This document shows positions 1 through 8,952 of a stretch of DNA of 64,000 nucleotides, one piece after another. The DNA is taken from positions 44,931 to 108,930 of the forward strand of contig JBBQBB010000002.1 in NCBI GenBank assembly GCA_038317095.1. The letters are read 5' to 3'. The notes beneath the pieces were generated by a model. It was given only the letters and a program-made list of their open reading frames with translations, searched no databases and was not told where the DNA came from. This DNA is from JAGXTF01 sp038317095. Lineage in GTDB: Bacteria > Bacteroidota > Bacteroidia > NS11-12g > UBA955. Position 1 is the stretch's first letter, and each line of letters begins with the position of its first letter. The translations under genes and the position numbers were made by a program.

Positions 1-1822
1 CAAATTTTATTTTTTTAATACCCAAAAAATGGGGTTTGTGAATTTCTTTTTCGGTAAAACTAAACTTTCCAGCATTTATTTTCGCTTCACTAAACGGCAA
101 AATATCTTTGCCTGTTTGGCGTTTTGCATGGTCCTCAGCCAGTTTTGCATATTCTGCTTTGGTTTTAATGGCAAATGCTGCTTTGTGTGTTTCGCTTAAT
201 AAATTCCCCACAACGGGCACGCTTCTACTCGCATCTAAAACGTGCACCACTGGGCCCTGATAATGAGGGGCTACTTTAACCGCGGTATGTATTCGGCTGG
301 TAGTTGCACCCCCTATAATCAATGGCAGAGTAAATCCTAGGCGTTCCATTTCTGAAGCAACGTGTACCATTTCATCTAAACTTGGTGTAATTAATCCACT
401 GAGCCCAATCACATCAGCGCCCCATTCCTTTGCCCTTGCCAAAATGCGTTCAACTGGAACCATAACCCCAATATCCTCTATCTCATAATTGTTACATGCA
501 AGCACGACACCCACAATGTTTTTTCCAATATCATGCACATCGCCTTTAACGGTAGCCAATAAAATTTTGCCGTTGCTGTTGCTGCTTCCTTCTGTTTTCA
601 ATTCTTCCAAAAACGGTTGTAAATACGCCACCGCCTTTTTCATAACCCTGGCACTTTTTACCACCTGCGGTAAGAACATTTTTCCGCTGCCAAAAAGGTC
701 TCCTACCACATTCATTCCCGCCATCAATGGCCCTTCAATTACATTGATAGGTTCTCCCAATTTTACCCTTGCCTCTTCTGTGTCCAAATCAATAAATTCA
801 GTAATTCCTTTTACCAAGCTATGCGACAGCCTCTCTTCAACTGTGCCTTTTCTCCATTCTGCTTCTTCTACTGCTTCGGCAACTTTGCCTTTCACAGTTT
901 CAGCAAATTGAACCAATCTTTCGGTAGAATCTGCCCTGCGATTTAACAATACATCTTCTACGCGTTCTAATAAATCTTTGGGAATTTCATCATACACTTC
1001 TACCATACCCGCATTTACAATACCCATATCCATACCAGCGGCAATTGCCCGGTAAAGGAATGCGCTGTGCATGGCTTCTCTAACCACGTCATTTCCACGG
1101 AAAGAAAAAGAAATATTAGACACCCCTCCGCTTACTTTAGCCCCTTGTAAATTTTGTTTAATCCAGCGTGTGGCTTCAATAAAATCTATGGCATAATTGT
1201 TATGCTCATCCATACCCGTTGCAACCGTTAAAATATTAGGGTCGAAAATGATATCTGATGCAGGAAAATGTACAATCTCTGTTAAAATTTTATAGCATCT
1301 TTCGCAAATTTCTATGCGCCTTTGGTAATTGTCCGCTTGGCCTGTTTCATCAAATGCCATAACGACAACTGCCGCACCGAAAAGTTTTATGGTCTTAGCT
1401 TTTTGTATAAATTCTGCTTCACCATCTTTCAGGGATATTGAATTCACAATGCCCTTTCCTTGCAAACATTTTAAACCCGCAACAATTACATCCCATTTGC
1501 TGCTATCAATCATTACTGGAACTTTGCAAATGTCTGGTTCTGAAGCGATAAGGTTTATAAAAGTTGTCATGGCAGATACCCCGTCAAGCATACCTTCGTC
1601 CATATTCACATCAATTACTTGGGCGCCATTTTCAACTTGTTGTCTGGCAATGTCCAATGCCGCGCTATAATCGCCTGCCAACACCAGTTTTGCGAATTTT
1701 CGACTTCCAGAGACATTGGTTCTTTCACCAATATTCACAAAATTGGTTTCTTTGGTAAGGGTAAACGGTTCCAAACCACTAAGGCGCAGGTAGGAAATTA
1801 TCGTATTTGGTATAGTGTTCAA
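1..1822 (-). CDS. metH: Cobalamin-dependent methionine synthase, C-terminal part (runs off the left edge)
   Basis: Transfers the methyl group of methyl-tetrahydrofolate through cobalamin to homocysteine. Reading leftward, the protein shows YLRLSGLEP near its start, the pterin-binding motifs NIGERTNVSGS (near 1700) and GAQVIDVNMDEG (near 1620), and the cobalamin loop DVHDIG at 525-541, whose His is the lower cobalt ligand in this family. The reactivation domain begins at about base 100 and continues outside the window. About 607 codons are visible. No homocysteine-binding domain precedes it: an in-frame TAG lies at 1928-1930 and the next gene is divergent, so this is the second half of a split MetH. 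There is no in-frame ATG before the conserved region. TTG at 1822 places the start about ten residues before YLRLSGLEP, where split MetH2 proteins usually begin. Family is certain, start uncertain. Confidence 0.9.
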   Translation of the reverse strand, partial: MNTIPNTIISYLRLSGLEPFTLTKETNFVNIGERTNVSGSRKFAKLVLAGDYSAALDIARQQVENGAQVIDVNMDEGMLDGVSAMTTFINLIASEPDICKVPVMIDSSKWDVIVAGLKCLQGKGIVNSISLKDGEAEFIQKAKTIKLFGAAVVVMAFDETGQADNYQRRIEICERCYKILTEIVHFPASDIIFDPNILTVATGMDEHNNYAIDFIEATRWIKQNLQGAKVSGGVSNISFSFRGNDVVREAMHSAFLYRAIAAGMDMGIVNAGMVEVYDEIPKDLLERVEDVLLNRRADSTERLVQFAETVKGKVAEAVEEAEWRKGTVEERLSHSLVKGITEFIDLDTEEARVKLGEPINVIEGPLMAGMNVVGDLFGSGKMFLPQVVKSARVMKKAVAYLQPFLEELKTEGSSNSNGKILLATVKGDVHDIGKNIVGVVLACNNYEIEDIGVMVPVERILARAKEWGADVIGLSGLITPSLDEMVHVASEMERLGFTLPLIIGGATTSRIHTAVKVAPHYQGPVVHVLDASRSVPVVGNLLSETHKAAFAIKTKAEYAKLAEDHAKRQTGKDILPFSEAKINAGKFSFTEKEIHKPHFLGIKKIKF

Positions 1823-1930
1823 AGTATAAAAAATTGCGCAAATTTCGGTAAAAGACGGTATACTTTGGCGAATTTCTTTGGATGAAAGATGGCCTAGAAG
1901 TGCAATAAAGTGGTCAAATCCGCACCCCTA

Positions 1931-1961
1931 TTGGTTTTAATAATTATTATACGTACCTTTG
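1931..1961 (+). promoter_or_regulatory. Bacteroidota-type promoter of the DEAD-box helicase
   Basis: TTG at 1931-1933, a 20-base spacer, then TACCTTTG at 1954-1961 match the -33 TTG / -7 TAnnTTTG consensus of the phylum. Transcription would begin near 1966-1968. A possible upstream TTG start at 1959 would lie inside this box, so translation must begin at ATG 2049. Confidence 0.75.
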
Positions 1962-1982
1962 CACCGTCTTTCGGCAATTATT

Positions 1983-2031
1983 CTGAATACCGTAAATGTC
2001 AGTTATTCAGATCCTTTGCTGACATTCGGTA
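1983..2031 (+). promoter_or_regulatory. Structured 5' leader of the DEAD-box helicase mRNA
   Basis: TACCG (1988-1992) plus AATGTCAG (1995-2002) pair with CTGACATT (2019-2026) plus CGGTA (2027-2031), giving a 13-bp stem with a two-base bulge and a 16-base loop. A second inverted repeat, CTGAATA (1983-1989) with TATTCAG (2004-2010), cannot form together with the first as a simple hairpin. Both lie between the promoter and the start codon, so they are probably transcribed. A regulatory role is inferred. Confidence 0.5.
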
Positions 2032-2048
2032 ATAATTTAATAAAAGAA

Positions 2049-3944
2049 ATGACAACATTCACCTCACTGGGGTTGGATCAGGAAATCCTGTCCGCCCTGG
2101 AAGATCTGGGTTTTCAAACCCCGACCCCCATCCAAGAAAAAGCCATTCCCATTCTATTAGAAGGAGAACGTGATCTTGTAGCCTTAGCCCAAACTGGTAC
2201 TGGTAAAACAGCCGCTTTTGGTTTACCCCTCATTCAGAAAATGCACTTTAAAGGGCATACCGAAGCATTGGTACTTGCCCCCACGCGCGAACTTTGCATG
2301 CAAATTGCCCGTGATTTGGTGCAATATGCAAAACACAAACCCAAAGTGAATGTAGTACCCGTTTATGGTGGTGCTGGCATTCGCGAACAAATTGCCCAAA
2401 TTAGAGCTGGCGCCGGCATCGTAGTTGCCACACCAGGCCGATTGATTGATTTGATGGAAAGAAAAGCCATTGATTTAAGCAAATTGCGCATGGTGGTGTT
2501 AGACGAAGCGGATGAAATGCTGAACATGGGGTTTAAGGAAGACATTGACTTCATCCTTGAACAATCTCCGGCAACAAGACAAACTTGTCTTTTTAGCGCA
2601 ACTATGCCAAATGAAGTTCGAAGAATTTCTAAAAACTACATGAACGAGCCTCATGAGGTGAGTTTGGCTGGAAATACGTCCAACGAAAATATTGAACACC
2701 ATTATTACTTGGTAAAAGAAAAAAACAAGTACGAAAGTGTAAAAAGAATTTTGGACGCGTTGCCAGATGTTTATGGTATTTTGTTTGCTCAAACCCGTAA
2801 ACTTTGCCAGGAATTGGCAGAAAAACTAATCCATGATGGGTACAATGCAGATTCATTGCATGGCGAACTAAGCCAAGCCCAGCGAGATAAAGTAATGGGC
2901 CGTTTTAGAAACAAGAGTTTAAAAGTACTGGTTGCAACAGATGTGGCTGCAAGGGGTATTGATGTAAGTAACATTTCCCATGTTATCAATTATAGTTTGC
3001 CCAATGAGCTTGAAGTTTATACCCATAGAAGCGGCAGAACTGCACGCGCTGGAATGAAGGGTATTTCTATTTCTTTGGTTGGAAACCGCGATTTGGATAA
3101 AATACGCAGGCTTGAAAAAATAACCAAAGCACAATTTGCATTGCAACAAGTGCCTAGCGGACAAGATGTAATCAAATCTAAATTCTCGCACTTCCTAGAA
3201 GAATTAAAATTAGAAACCCCCGATGAAAAGGCCATTGAACCTTATTTGGATTTGTTTCATACTGAATTAAAAAGTTTCACCAAAGAACAATTGATTCAAA
3301 AAATTACCAGCATAGAATTAAAGAAATTCATCGATTATTATGATGGAGCTTCAGAAATGAATGAAATTGCAGGTAAAGGTGGAAGGGAACGTGGAGGAAG
3401 AGATAGTGGCACAGGCCAATTTCAAAAATTCTTTTTATCTGTAGGTGAATTGGATGGTTTGGATAAAAAATCCATGTTAAAATGGTTTAACGATTGTGGC
3501 TTGGGTGATGTAGAATTTGGCAAATTGGCGATTCAAAAAACACACAGTTTTTTGGAGGCAGATGTTGCATCTACAGCTAAAGTTTTAGCAGCAATTAATG
3601 ATCAAAAATTTCAAGGTCGTAAAGTGCGTATAGAAGTGCAAGGCTTTGAACCCGATGGATATACCAAACGCAAAAAATCCGGGCATGGCGAAAAACCACG
3701 CGGCGAAAGCAAACCTTGGGAAAGAAGTGGCGAGAAAAAATCATACGGCGGAAGCAATGGCGGCGGCGGTTATAGAGGTAGCAACGACAATCGCGGAGGC
3801 GGTGAATATAGAAGTAGCAGCGAAAACAGAGGCGGAGGCGAAAAAAGAAGTGGCGAAAATCGCGGAGACTCTGGAGCCAAAGCGCACAAACCTGCCGAAA
3901 AATCCTTCACAAAGAAAAAAGAAAGCAAAGGAAAACGTTGGTAA
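2049..3944 (+). CDS. deaD: DEAD-box ATP-dependent RNA helicase with DbpA-like RNA-binding domain
   Basis: ATP-dependent RNA unwinding in cold adaptation, ribosome assembly or mRNA turnover, as known for CsdA/DeaD-type enzymes. All helicase motifs are visible in the 631-residue product: the Q motif GFQTPTPIQ, Walker A AQTGTGKT (47-54), PTREL, TPGR, DEAD (152-155), SAT (183-185), ATDVAARGID and HRSGRTARAG. A DbpA-type RNA-binding fold follows at roughly residues 475-550, then a long Gly/Arg/Ser/Glu-rich basic tail that is probably disordered and RNA-binding. The start at ATG 2049 is set by the promoter at 1931-1961 and by the usual N-terminus of the family. It is monocistronic, with a terminator at 3966. 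DeaD versus a close paralogue cannot be separated by eye. Confidence 0.92.
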   Translation: MTTFTSLGLDQEILSALEDLGFQTPTPIQEKAIPILLEGERDLVALAQTGTGKTAAFGLPLIQKMHFKGHTEALVLAPTRELCMQIARDLVQYAKHKPKVNVVPVYGGAGIREQIAQIRAGAGIVVATPGRLIDLMERKAIDLSKLRMVVLDEADEMLNMGFKEDIDFILEQSPATRQTCLFSATMPNEVRRISKNYMNEPHEVSLAGNTSNENIEHHYYLVKEKNKYESVKRILDALPDVYGILFAQTRKLCQELAEKLIHDGYNADSLHGELSQAQRDKVMGRFRNKSLKVLVATDVAARGIDVSNISHVINYSLPNELEVYTHRSGRTARAGMKGISISLVGNRDLDKIRRLEKITKAQFALQQVPSGQDVIKSKFSHFLEELKLETPDEKAIEPYLDLFHTELKSFTKEQLIQKITSIELKKFIDYYDGASEMNEIAGKGGRERGGRDSGTGQFQKFFLSVGELDGLDKKSMLKWFNDCGLGDVEFGKLAIQKTHSFLEADVASTAKVLAAINDQKFQGRKVRIEVQGFEPDGYTKRKKSGHGEKPRGESKPWERSGEKKSYGGSNGGGGYRGSNDNRGGGEYRSSSENRGGGEKRSGENRGDSGAKAHKPAEKSFTKKKESKGKRW

Positions 3945-3965
3945 AAGATAAAATATGAATTATTT

Positions 3966-3992
3966 AAAAAGCCCGTTTTTTACGGGCTTTTT
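3966..3992 (+). terminator. Rho-independent terminator after the helicase gene
   Basis: AAAAAGCCCGT, a five-T loop and ACGGGCTTTTT form an 11-bp stem ending in a T run, 21 bases after the helicase stop. It is nearly symmetrical and could act in both directions. Confidence 0.85.
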
Positions 3993-4402
3993 AAATTTTA
4001 AGCGATTCTCAAAAATCGTGTTTGCTAGTATGGGTTCGTTTTTTCAACAACCTTGCGCGAATGGCACACCAAATTAAATTCTATATAAACTACAACTCGC
4101 AATTTGACCATTCCAATTTAGGAGTAAAACTTATCCTTTGTAAACGCCTAGTTTTCTTTTATTATGTAGCTGCACAACCACAGTTGAAACCGAACTTTAA
4201 ATAATGCCAAGTGCACTTTTGCTGGATGTTGTTTGAAAACAATATCTAGGATAAAATCAAACATTTTAAAGGATACATAAGCTGAAATAACGTTGGGCCA
4301 ATATCTTTAAATCGACCAAATATCCTGTCAATTGAACCTCACAATATAAAGCGATAGTAAATGTAAATTGCCATCTTTTACTATCTGGTTATAGAACTTT
4401 GG
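3993..4402. other. Intergenic stretch, no gene supported
   Basis: AT-rich sequence between the helicase terminator and the cytochrome pseudogene. Short frames occur on both strands but none has a recognisable motif, promoter or plausible composition. It may be decayed DNA belonging to the same disturbed region as the pseudogene and IS element to its right. Confidence 0.5.
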
Positions 4403-5289
4403 CTATTCTCTTTTCCCTTGTTGTGCTTTTGCATTAATTGGATTTGTCCCTTTTATGGATTTAATATAACCTACTAATTTCCCAACTTGAATAGGTGTTA
4501 ACATATGCTTTCAGGATATCATTCCTTTATCTGGGACTCCATTAACAATTGTATTAACTATACTGCTATCGTCGCTTCCATTTAACCAATAATTGTCAGT
4601 CAAGTTCGGACCGTTCTTCCCTTCACCATGTTCTCCATGACAAATTGAACACTTTAACATACAAATGGCTTTCCCGCTGATTGCACCCGTGTTATCATTT
4701 AGGATATTTTTAATTAATTGTTCAGAATTTTTCCAGAAACTATCTTCCTTCTTCTTTTCTATTTCCATAAGTTCAATTCCGTTCAACCTAATATTTTTTA
4801 AAACATCACCCTCAGGTATATTATTTAAATATTGGATTAGAGCAACAATTTCTGCGTTTAATTTTACCTCAATATTGAATGAATCTAAATCAAAAGTTAT
4901 TAATTTTTTCAACTCTTTAATGGACATTTTTCCAATATATTTTTCAATAGAGTCTTTTTCAAAAACAGTTTTTGATAAAAAAGGATAGGAAGGCATTGTT
5001 GATTGGGCCCTCAAAGCCTTGGGATCTAACAAATGAAAATAATTCCATGCGCTATTATATTTGTAATGTAATCCTTCTAAACTTATGATTTCTGCATTCT
5101 CTGATTGCTGAATAGTGTGGCACTGAAGATTTTCTCTTTTAAAATATATTCGCCGTAAAGAAACAAATAACTCTTAGTTGTGTCTAAAATAACTAATTTT
5201 AATGGGTACTTTAATTGCTTCATTGAAAATGAATGCAATGATACAATGACCGCTGCCGTGCTTAAGAAAAAAAACAGTTTAAATTGCAT
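4403..5289 (-). pseudogene. Broken CcoO/CcoP-derived cytochrome c gene
   Basis: Remnant of a cbb3-type cytochrome oxidase cytochrome c protein. From ATG 5289 it reads a signal-like hydrophobic segment and LYGEYILKEK. It then needs one extra A in the run at 5130-5133 to continue as NLQCHTIQQS, resembling the CcoO heme segment (REGCxxCH) but with Asn for the first heme Cys. HLLDPKALRAQSTMPSYPFL is the CcoO DP(R)S...MPxYPWL element. Next comes a CcoP-like heme domain with CSICHGEHGEGKNGPNLT and YWLNG. TGA at 4511-4513 interrupts GVPDKGMIS; the same frame continues past it as KHMLTPIQVGKLVGYIKS to TAG 4403, which matches the end of CcoP with TGA in place of a Trp codon. Two lesions and a lost heme ligand point to a pseudogene. 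An IS element lies 60 bases upstream of its start. Confidence 0.8.
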
Positions 5290-5348
5290 ATAAAATTTAT
5301 AATTTCAGTATAGGCAATTTGCTGACGTAAAAGAGTTATAATTAATTT

Positions 5349-5375
5349 ATATGACTGTCTTAAAGCTTGCACAAG
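5349..5375 (+). repeat. Left terminal inverted repeat of the IS1595-type element
   Basis: This 27-base end matches the reverse complement of 6336-6362 at 20 of 27 positions. The outer block ATATGAC and the inner block TTGCACAA are identical in both ends. The flanks read ATTAATTTAT (5341-5350) and ATTAATATAC (6361-6370), 8 of 10 alike, a possible imperfect target duplication. Confidence 0.75.
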
Positions 5376-5413
5376 TCCTTTTGATATGCTAACTTAGGTG
5401 AAAAATAATTGTC

Positions 5414-6353
5414 ATGAATCTTATCAAATTCTTTCAAACCTACGACACTGAATTGAAATGTTCTGAATTGTTTAAGCAAATGCGGGACAAAGAAGGTGTT
5501 TACTGTAAACGCTGCGGCGGCGCAGATCATTACTGGCTTGGAACAAGGGATCGTTTCCGATGTAAAGCATGCAATTGGGAGACAACCTTGCGCAGTGGCA
5601 CGGCTTTGGAATACAGCAAACTCCCTTCCCATTATTGGATTTACGCGATGGCCATTTTGGCTAGCAGTAAAAAACCTGTTTCTGCTCTGGAACTGCAACG
5701 CAACCTTGGCCATAAGTTCTACGAGCCTATTTGGGCCATGCTTCACAAATTGCGAGTAACAATGGGTCACAGAGAGGCGATCTATCAACTGGAAGGCTTT
5801 GTGGAAGCTGATGATACTCAGTTCGAAGTGGCGAAAACAAAGAAGGAAACTAAAAACAATAAACCTGACGCCGGTAGCAAGGGTAAGGCAAAAGTTGCTG
5901 TGCAGGCGCAAACTGTTCCATCGAAAGATCTTCGAATAAAAGGCAAAGCACGAAAAGGGGCTTTTAAGTTTGTTAAAATGGTTGCCATTGAAAATATTAA
6001 AGCTGCAAGTTTGACACCTGTGATACGCAGTGGAGTGCATCCCACAGCCACTGTTATTACTGATGGGGAAGGGCTATGTAACATCCGAAATGCCTGTAGC
6101 ACGGCACATTCAGAAGACGATGAAAGGGAAGGATGCAATTAAACATTTGCCCTGGGTTCATATTATGATATCAAAGGCAAAACGAAACTTTCTTGGAGTT
6201 TACCATAGTGTAAAAGAAGAATATTTACAGAATTACCTGAACATATTTTGCTACATGACAAACCGCCGTTATTTGGGGGAGAATAAGTTGGACAATATGA
6301 TGGCCCTTGTCGTGAATAAACCTTGGTATCAACCATTTGTGCAACCTTCCTGA
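5414..6353 (+). pseudogene. IS1595-family transposase, frameshifted
   Basis: DDE transposase with an N-terminal zinc ribbon (CKRCGG ... FRCKACNW, about residues 32-58), an acidic EADDT motif and a VITDGEG motif. The first frame runs 5414-6142. Skipping one G in the GGG at 6071-6073 joins it to the frame that reads GYVTSEMPVARHIQK, then HLPWVHIMISKAKRNFLG, YLQNYLNIFCYMTNRRY and a stop at 6353, which is the normal C-terminal half of this family. Unshifted translation ends in 25 unrelated residues. It could be a simple one-base insertion or, less likely, a programmed shift. The right inverted repeat begins inside the last codons. Confidence 0.8.
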
Positions 6354-6362
6354 GTGTCATAT
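6336..6362 (-). repeat. Right terminal inverted repeat of the IS1595-type element
   Basis: Reverse complement begins ATATGAC and contains TTGCACAA, pairing with the left end at 5349-5375. It overlaps the stop codon of the transposase. Confidence 0.75.
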
Positions 6363-6537
6363 TAATATACAAGGATTTTAATATTTATCTTCAATGGTTT
6401 CTTTTGATTGCTTCCGATGTTAATTTGTTTGTTTTGCGCAGTTATTTCAAATGTAACTAAAGAAATCTGAAATCTGTTCAATTCAACTTAGTTGAATTCC
6501 CATACTTTTCCCAATTCCACATTTCCTGAATATATTT

Positions 6538-6545
6538 TATATTTG
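6538..6545 (+). promoter_or_regulatory. -7 element directly before the E1 start codon
   Basis: TATATTTG fits TAnnTTTG and ends five bases before the A of the start codon at 6550. No TTG is found at the expected -33 position. If it is used, the mRNA would be leaderless or nearly so. Confidence 0.45.
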
Positions 6546-6549
6546 CACC

Positions 6550-8952
6550 ATGCAGGAAGCGACTTCAACAGCCATTGACCGTGAAACTTTTGTGAAAGAA
6601 GTATTGAATGATTACCTTGTGGCCTTTGAAAGCCGCCAAGCCAGCCTCATTGGCCGCAAAGAAGTGCTTACTGGTAAAGCCAAATTTGGTATTTTCGGCG
6701 ATGGCAAAGAAGTAGCCCAAGTGGCCATGGCCCGCGTTTTTAAAAATGGCGACTGGCGCAGTGGGTACTATCGAGACCAAACTTTTATGTTTGCCAAAGG
6801 GATGAGCAGCGTTTCTGCCTTTTTTGCCCAATTGTATGCCGATCCTTCCGTGGAACGCGAACCAGCAAGCGGTGGCCGTAGCATGAACGGTCACTTTGCC
6901 ACCCGTATGCTGGATGATGCTGGAAAATGGTTGCCACAAACTGATAGACCCAATTGCAGTGCAGATATTTCCCCTACAGGAGGTCAAATGCCCCGCTTAC
7001 TTGGATTGGCTTTGGCCTCGAAACTTTACCGCGAAAATCCAGATTTGGGAGAATTGACAAATTTTTCTGTAAACGGCAATGAAGTGGCTTTTGGGACTAT
7101 TGGCAATGCCAGCACCAGTGAGGGTATTTTTTGGGAAACCATCAATGCCGCTTGTGTTATGCAAGTGCCATTGTTGATGAGTGTGTGGGACGATGGATAT
7201 GGAATTTCGGTGCCTGCGCGATACCAAACCACCAAAGAAAATATTTCTGAAATATTAAAAGGATTTAAAACCGATAAAAATGGCAAGGGCATGGAAATTT
7301 TCAATGCCAAAGGCTGGGATTATGCAGAGTTGTGCGGCGCTTACAAACAAGCTGCAGACATTTGCCGCGAGCACCATACCCCCGTTTTGTTGCATGTGAA
7401 TGAAGTAACCCAACCCCAAGGGCATAGCACCAGTGGAAGTCATGAACGCTATAAAACCAAAGAACGCTTGCAGTGGGAAGCAGATTTTGATTGCATAAAA
7501 AAAATGCGTGAATGGATGTTGGAGAATGAAATTTCTACAACGGAAGCATTGGATTTGCTGGAAAAAGAAGCTACAGAAAGCGTTAAAAATGCACAAAAAG
7601 CAGCTTGGACGAATTTTTTAAGTAGTATTAAATCTGAAATTGCTGGGTTTGGTGAATTGTTAAATTCCGTTGCTGGCAACGGTCATAAAACGGCAGAATT
7701 GGCGGAATTGGGTGCCAGCTTGCAAGCCATTTCAGAACCCCTTCGCCGAGATTTGGGCAACGCCATTCACAAAACATTGCGCCTTACCCTGGGTATGGAT
7801 GCCGCAAGCCGCAAACCTTTACTTGATTATTATGAAGCCTTCATGCAATTGAATGGCCAGAGATTTAGCAGCCATTTGCACAGCGAAAGCGATGAAAGGG
7901 TAGGAAATATAGAGGTAGTTCCAGCAGTCTTTACAGACGAAACTGCCGATGGATACCAAGTTTTACGCGCTTGTTTTGAAGCCAACATGGAACGCGATCC
8001 CCGCATTTTTGCATTTGGCGAAGATGTAGGTAAAATTGGGGATGTAAACCAAGGGTTTTCGGGTTTGCAAGAAAAATTTGGAGAATTGCGGGTTACAGAT
8101 AAAGGAATCCGGGAGTGGAGTATTATTGGTGAAGGTTTGGGTGCCGCTATGCGTGGTTTACGACCCATTGCCGAAATCCAGTATTTGGATTATTTGTTGT
8201 ATGCCTTAGAACCTATGAGTGACGACATCGCCACCATGCAATACCGCACCAAGGGTGGGCAAAAATCACCCATCATCATTCGTTCACGCGGCCACAGGTT
8301 GGAAGGCATTTGGCATAGCGGTAGTCCTATGGGAATGATCATTAATGCGGTGCGTGGAATGCATGTATGTGTGCCTCGGAGCATGACCCAAGCTGCAGGT
8401 ATGTACAACACTCTTTTGCGCAGCGATGAACCTGCTTTGGTCATTGAATGTTTGAATGGGTATCGATTGAAAGAAAAGATGCCCCAGAACATTGGAGAAT
8501 TTACTGTGCCACTTGGTCACCCCGAGGTGATTCGTTTTGGTGAACATGTTACTTTGGTAACCTACGCTAGTTGCTGCCGCATTGCGGCTGAAGCAGCAGA
8601 TTTGCTTGCTGAACATGGCATCCGAGTAGAAATTATAGACGCACAAACCTTACTGCCTTTTGATATTAACCATTCCATTGTAAAGAGTTTAAAAGAAACC
8701 AACCGATTGGTGGTATTGGACGAAGACGTACCTGGCGGGGCAAGTGCATACATCTTGCAACATATTCTAGAAAACCAAGAAGGGTATAAATACCTAGATA
8801 GTGCGCCGCTGACCATTGCGGCCAAAGCGCATCGAACTGCATATGGAAGCGATGGCGATTATTTCTCCAAACCCAGCGTGGATGAAGTTTTTATGAAAAT
8901 ATACCAAATGATGCATGAGGTAGATCCAGCAAAGTGGCCTGGGTTGGTTTAA
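6550..8952 (+). CDS. 2-oxoacid dehydrogenase E1, alpha-beta fusion (branched-chain type)
   Basis: Thiamine-diphosphate-dependent decarboxylation of 2-oxo acids (probably branched-chain) and transfer to the lipoyl group of E2. The 800-residue protein joins an E1 alpha domain (about 1-350), a linker, and an E1 beta domain (about 467-800, starting near GYQVLRACFEANMERDP and containing FAFGEDVG). The alpha TPP region reads IGNASTSEG (184-192) and WDDGYGIS (213-220) where classical enzymes have GDG and NN; as far as I recall this variant is normal for the Bacteroidota fusion. The chosen start retains the full N-terminal helix. No E2 or E3 gene adjoins it. A separate E1 beta gene lies at 27898, so at least two E1 systems exist. 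Confidence 0.9.
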   Translation: MQEATSTAIDRETFVKEVLNDYLVAFESRQASLIGRKEVLTGKAKFGIFGDGKEVAQVAMARVFKNGDWRSGYYRDQTFMFAKGMSSVSAFFAQLYADPSVEREPASGGRSMNGHFATRMLDDAGKWLPQTDRPNCSADISPTGGQMPRLLGLALASKLYRENPDLGELTNFSVNGNEVAFGTIGNASTSEGIFWETINAACVMQVPLLMSVWDDGYGISVPARYQTTKENISEILKGFKTDKNGKGMEIFNAKGWDYAELCGAYKQAADICREHHTPVLLHVNEVTQPQGHSTSGSHERYKTKERLQWEADFDCIKKMREWMLENEISTTEALDLLEKEATESVKNAQKAAWTNFLSSIKSEIAGFGELLNSVAGNGHKTAELAELGASLQAISEPLRRDLGNAIHKTLRLTLGMDAASRKPLLDYYEAFMQLNGQRFSSHLHSESDERVGNIEVVPAVFTDETADGYQVLRACFEANMERDPRIFAFGEDVGKIGDVNQGFSGLQEKFGELRVTDKGIREWSIIGEGLGAAMRGLRPIAEIQYLDYLLYALEPMSDDIATMQYRTKGGQKSPIIIRSRGHRLEGIWHSGSPMGMIINAVRGMHVCVPRSMTQAAGMYNTLLRSDEPALVIECLNGYRLKEKMPQNIGEFTVPLGHPEVIRFGEHVTLVTYASCCRIAAEAADLLAEHGIRVEIIDAQTLLPFDINHSIVKSLKETNRLVVLDEDVPGGASAYILQHILENQEGYKYLDSAPLTIAAKAHRTAYGSDGDYFSKPSVDEVFMKIYQMMHEVDPAKWPGLV

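Larger units (their letters stand above)
5349..6362. mobile_element. IS1595-family insertion sequence (about 1.01 kb, defective)
   Basis: It carries imperfect 27-bp terminal inverted repeats and one transposase gene filling most of the length, with the right repeat overlapping the end of that gene. The zinc-ribbon plus DDE-type transposase and the size fit the IS1595 (ISXO2-like) family. The transposase is frameshifted, so the copy is probably immobile unless supplied in trans. Confidence 0.75.

Noticed and set aside
1959..2048. Thirty-codon N-terminal extension of the DEAD-box helicase from a TTG
   Set aside because: It begins inside the -7 promoter box and matches no helicase N-terminus.
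4022..4204. Sixty-codon plus-strand frame after the helicase terminator
   Set aside because: No motif, promoter or protein-like composition; chance frame in AT-rich DNA.
5818..6138. Minus-strand 106-codon frame inside the IS1595 transposase
   Set aside because: Opposes a clear transposase frame and is Ser/Leu-rich shadow sequence.
6550..8952. Loss of thiamine binding in the E1 fusion because GDG reads GNA
   Set aside because: As I recall the family, this variant (IGNASTSEG with WDD) is normal in Bacteroidota E1 fusions, so it is not a defect of this copy.
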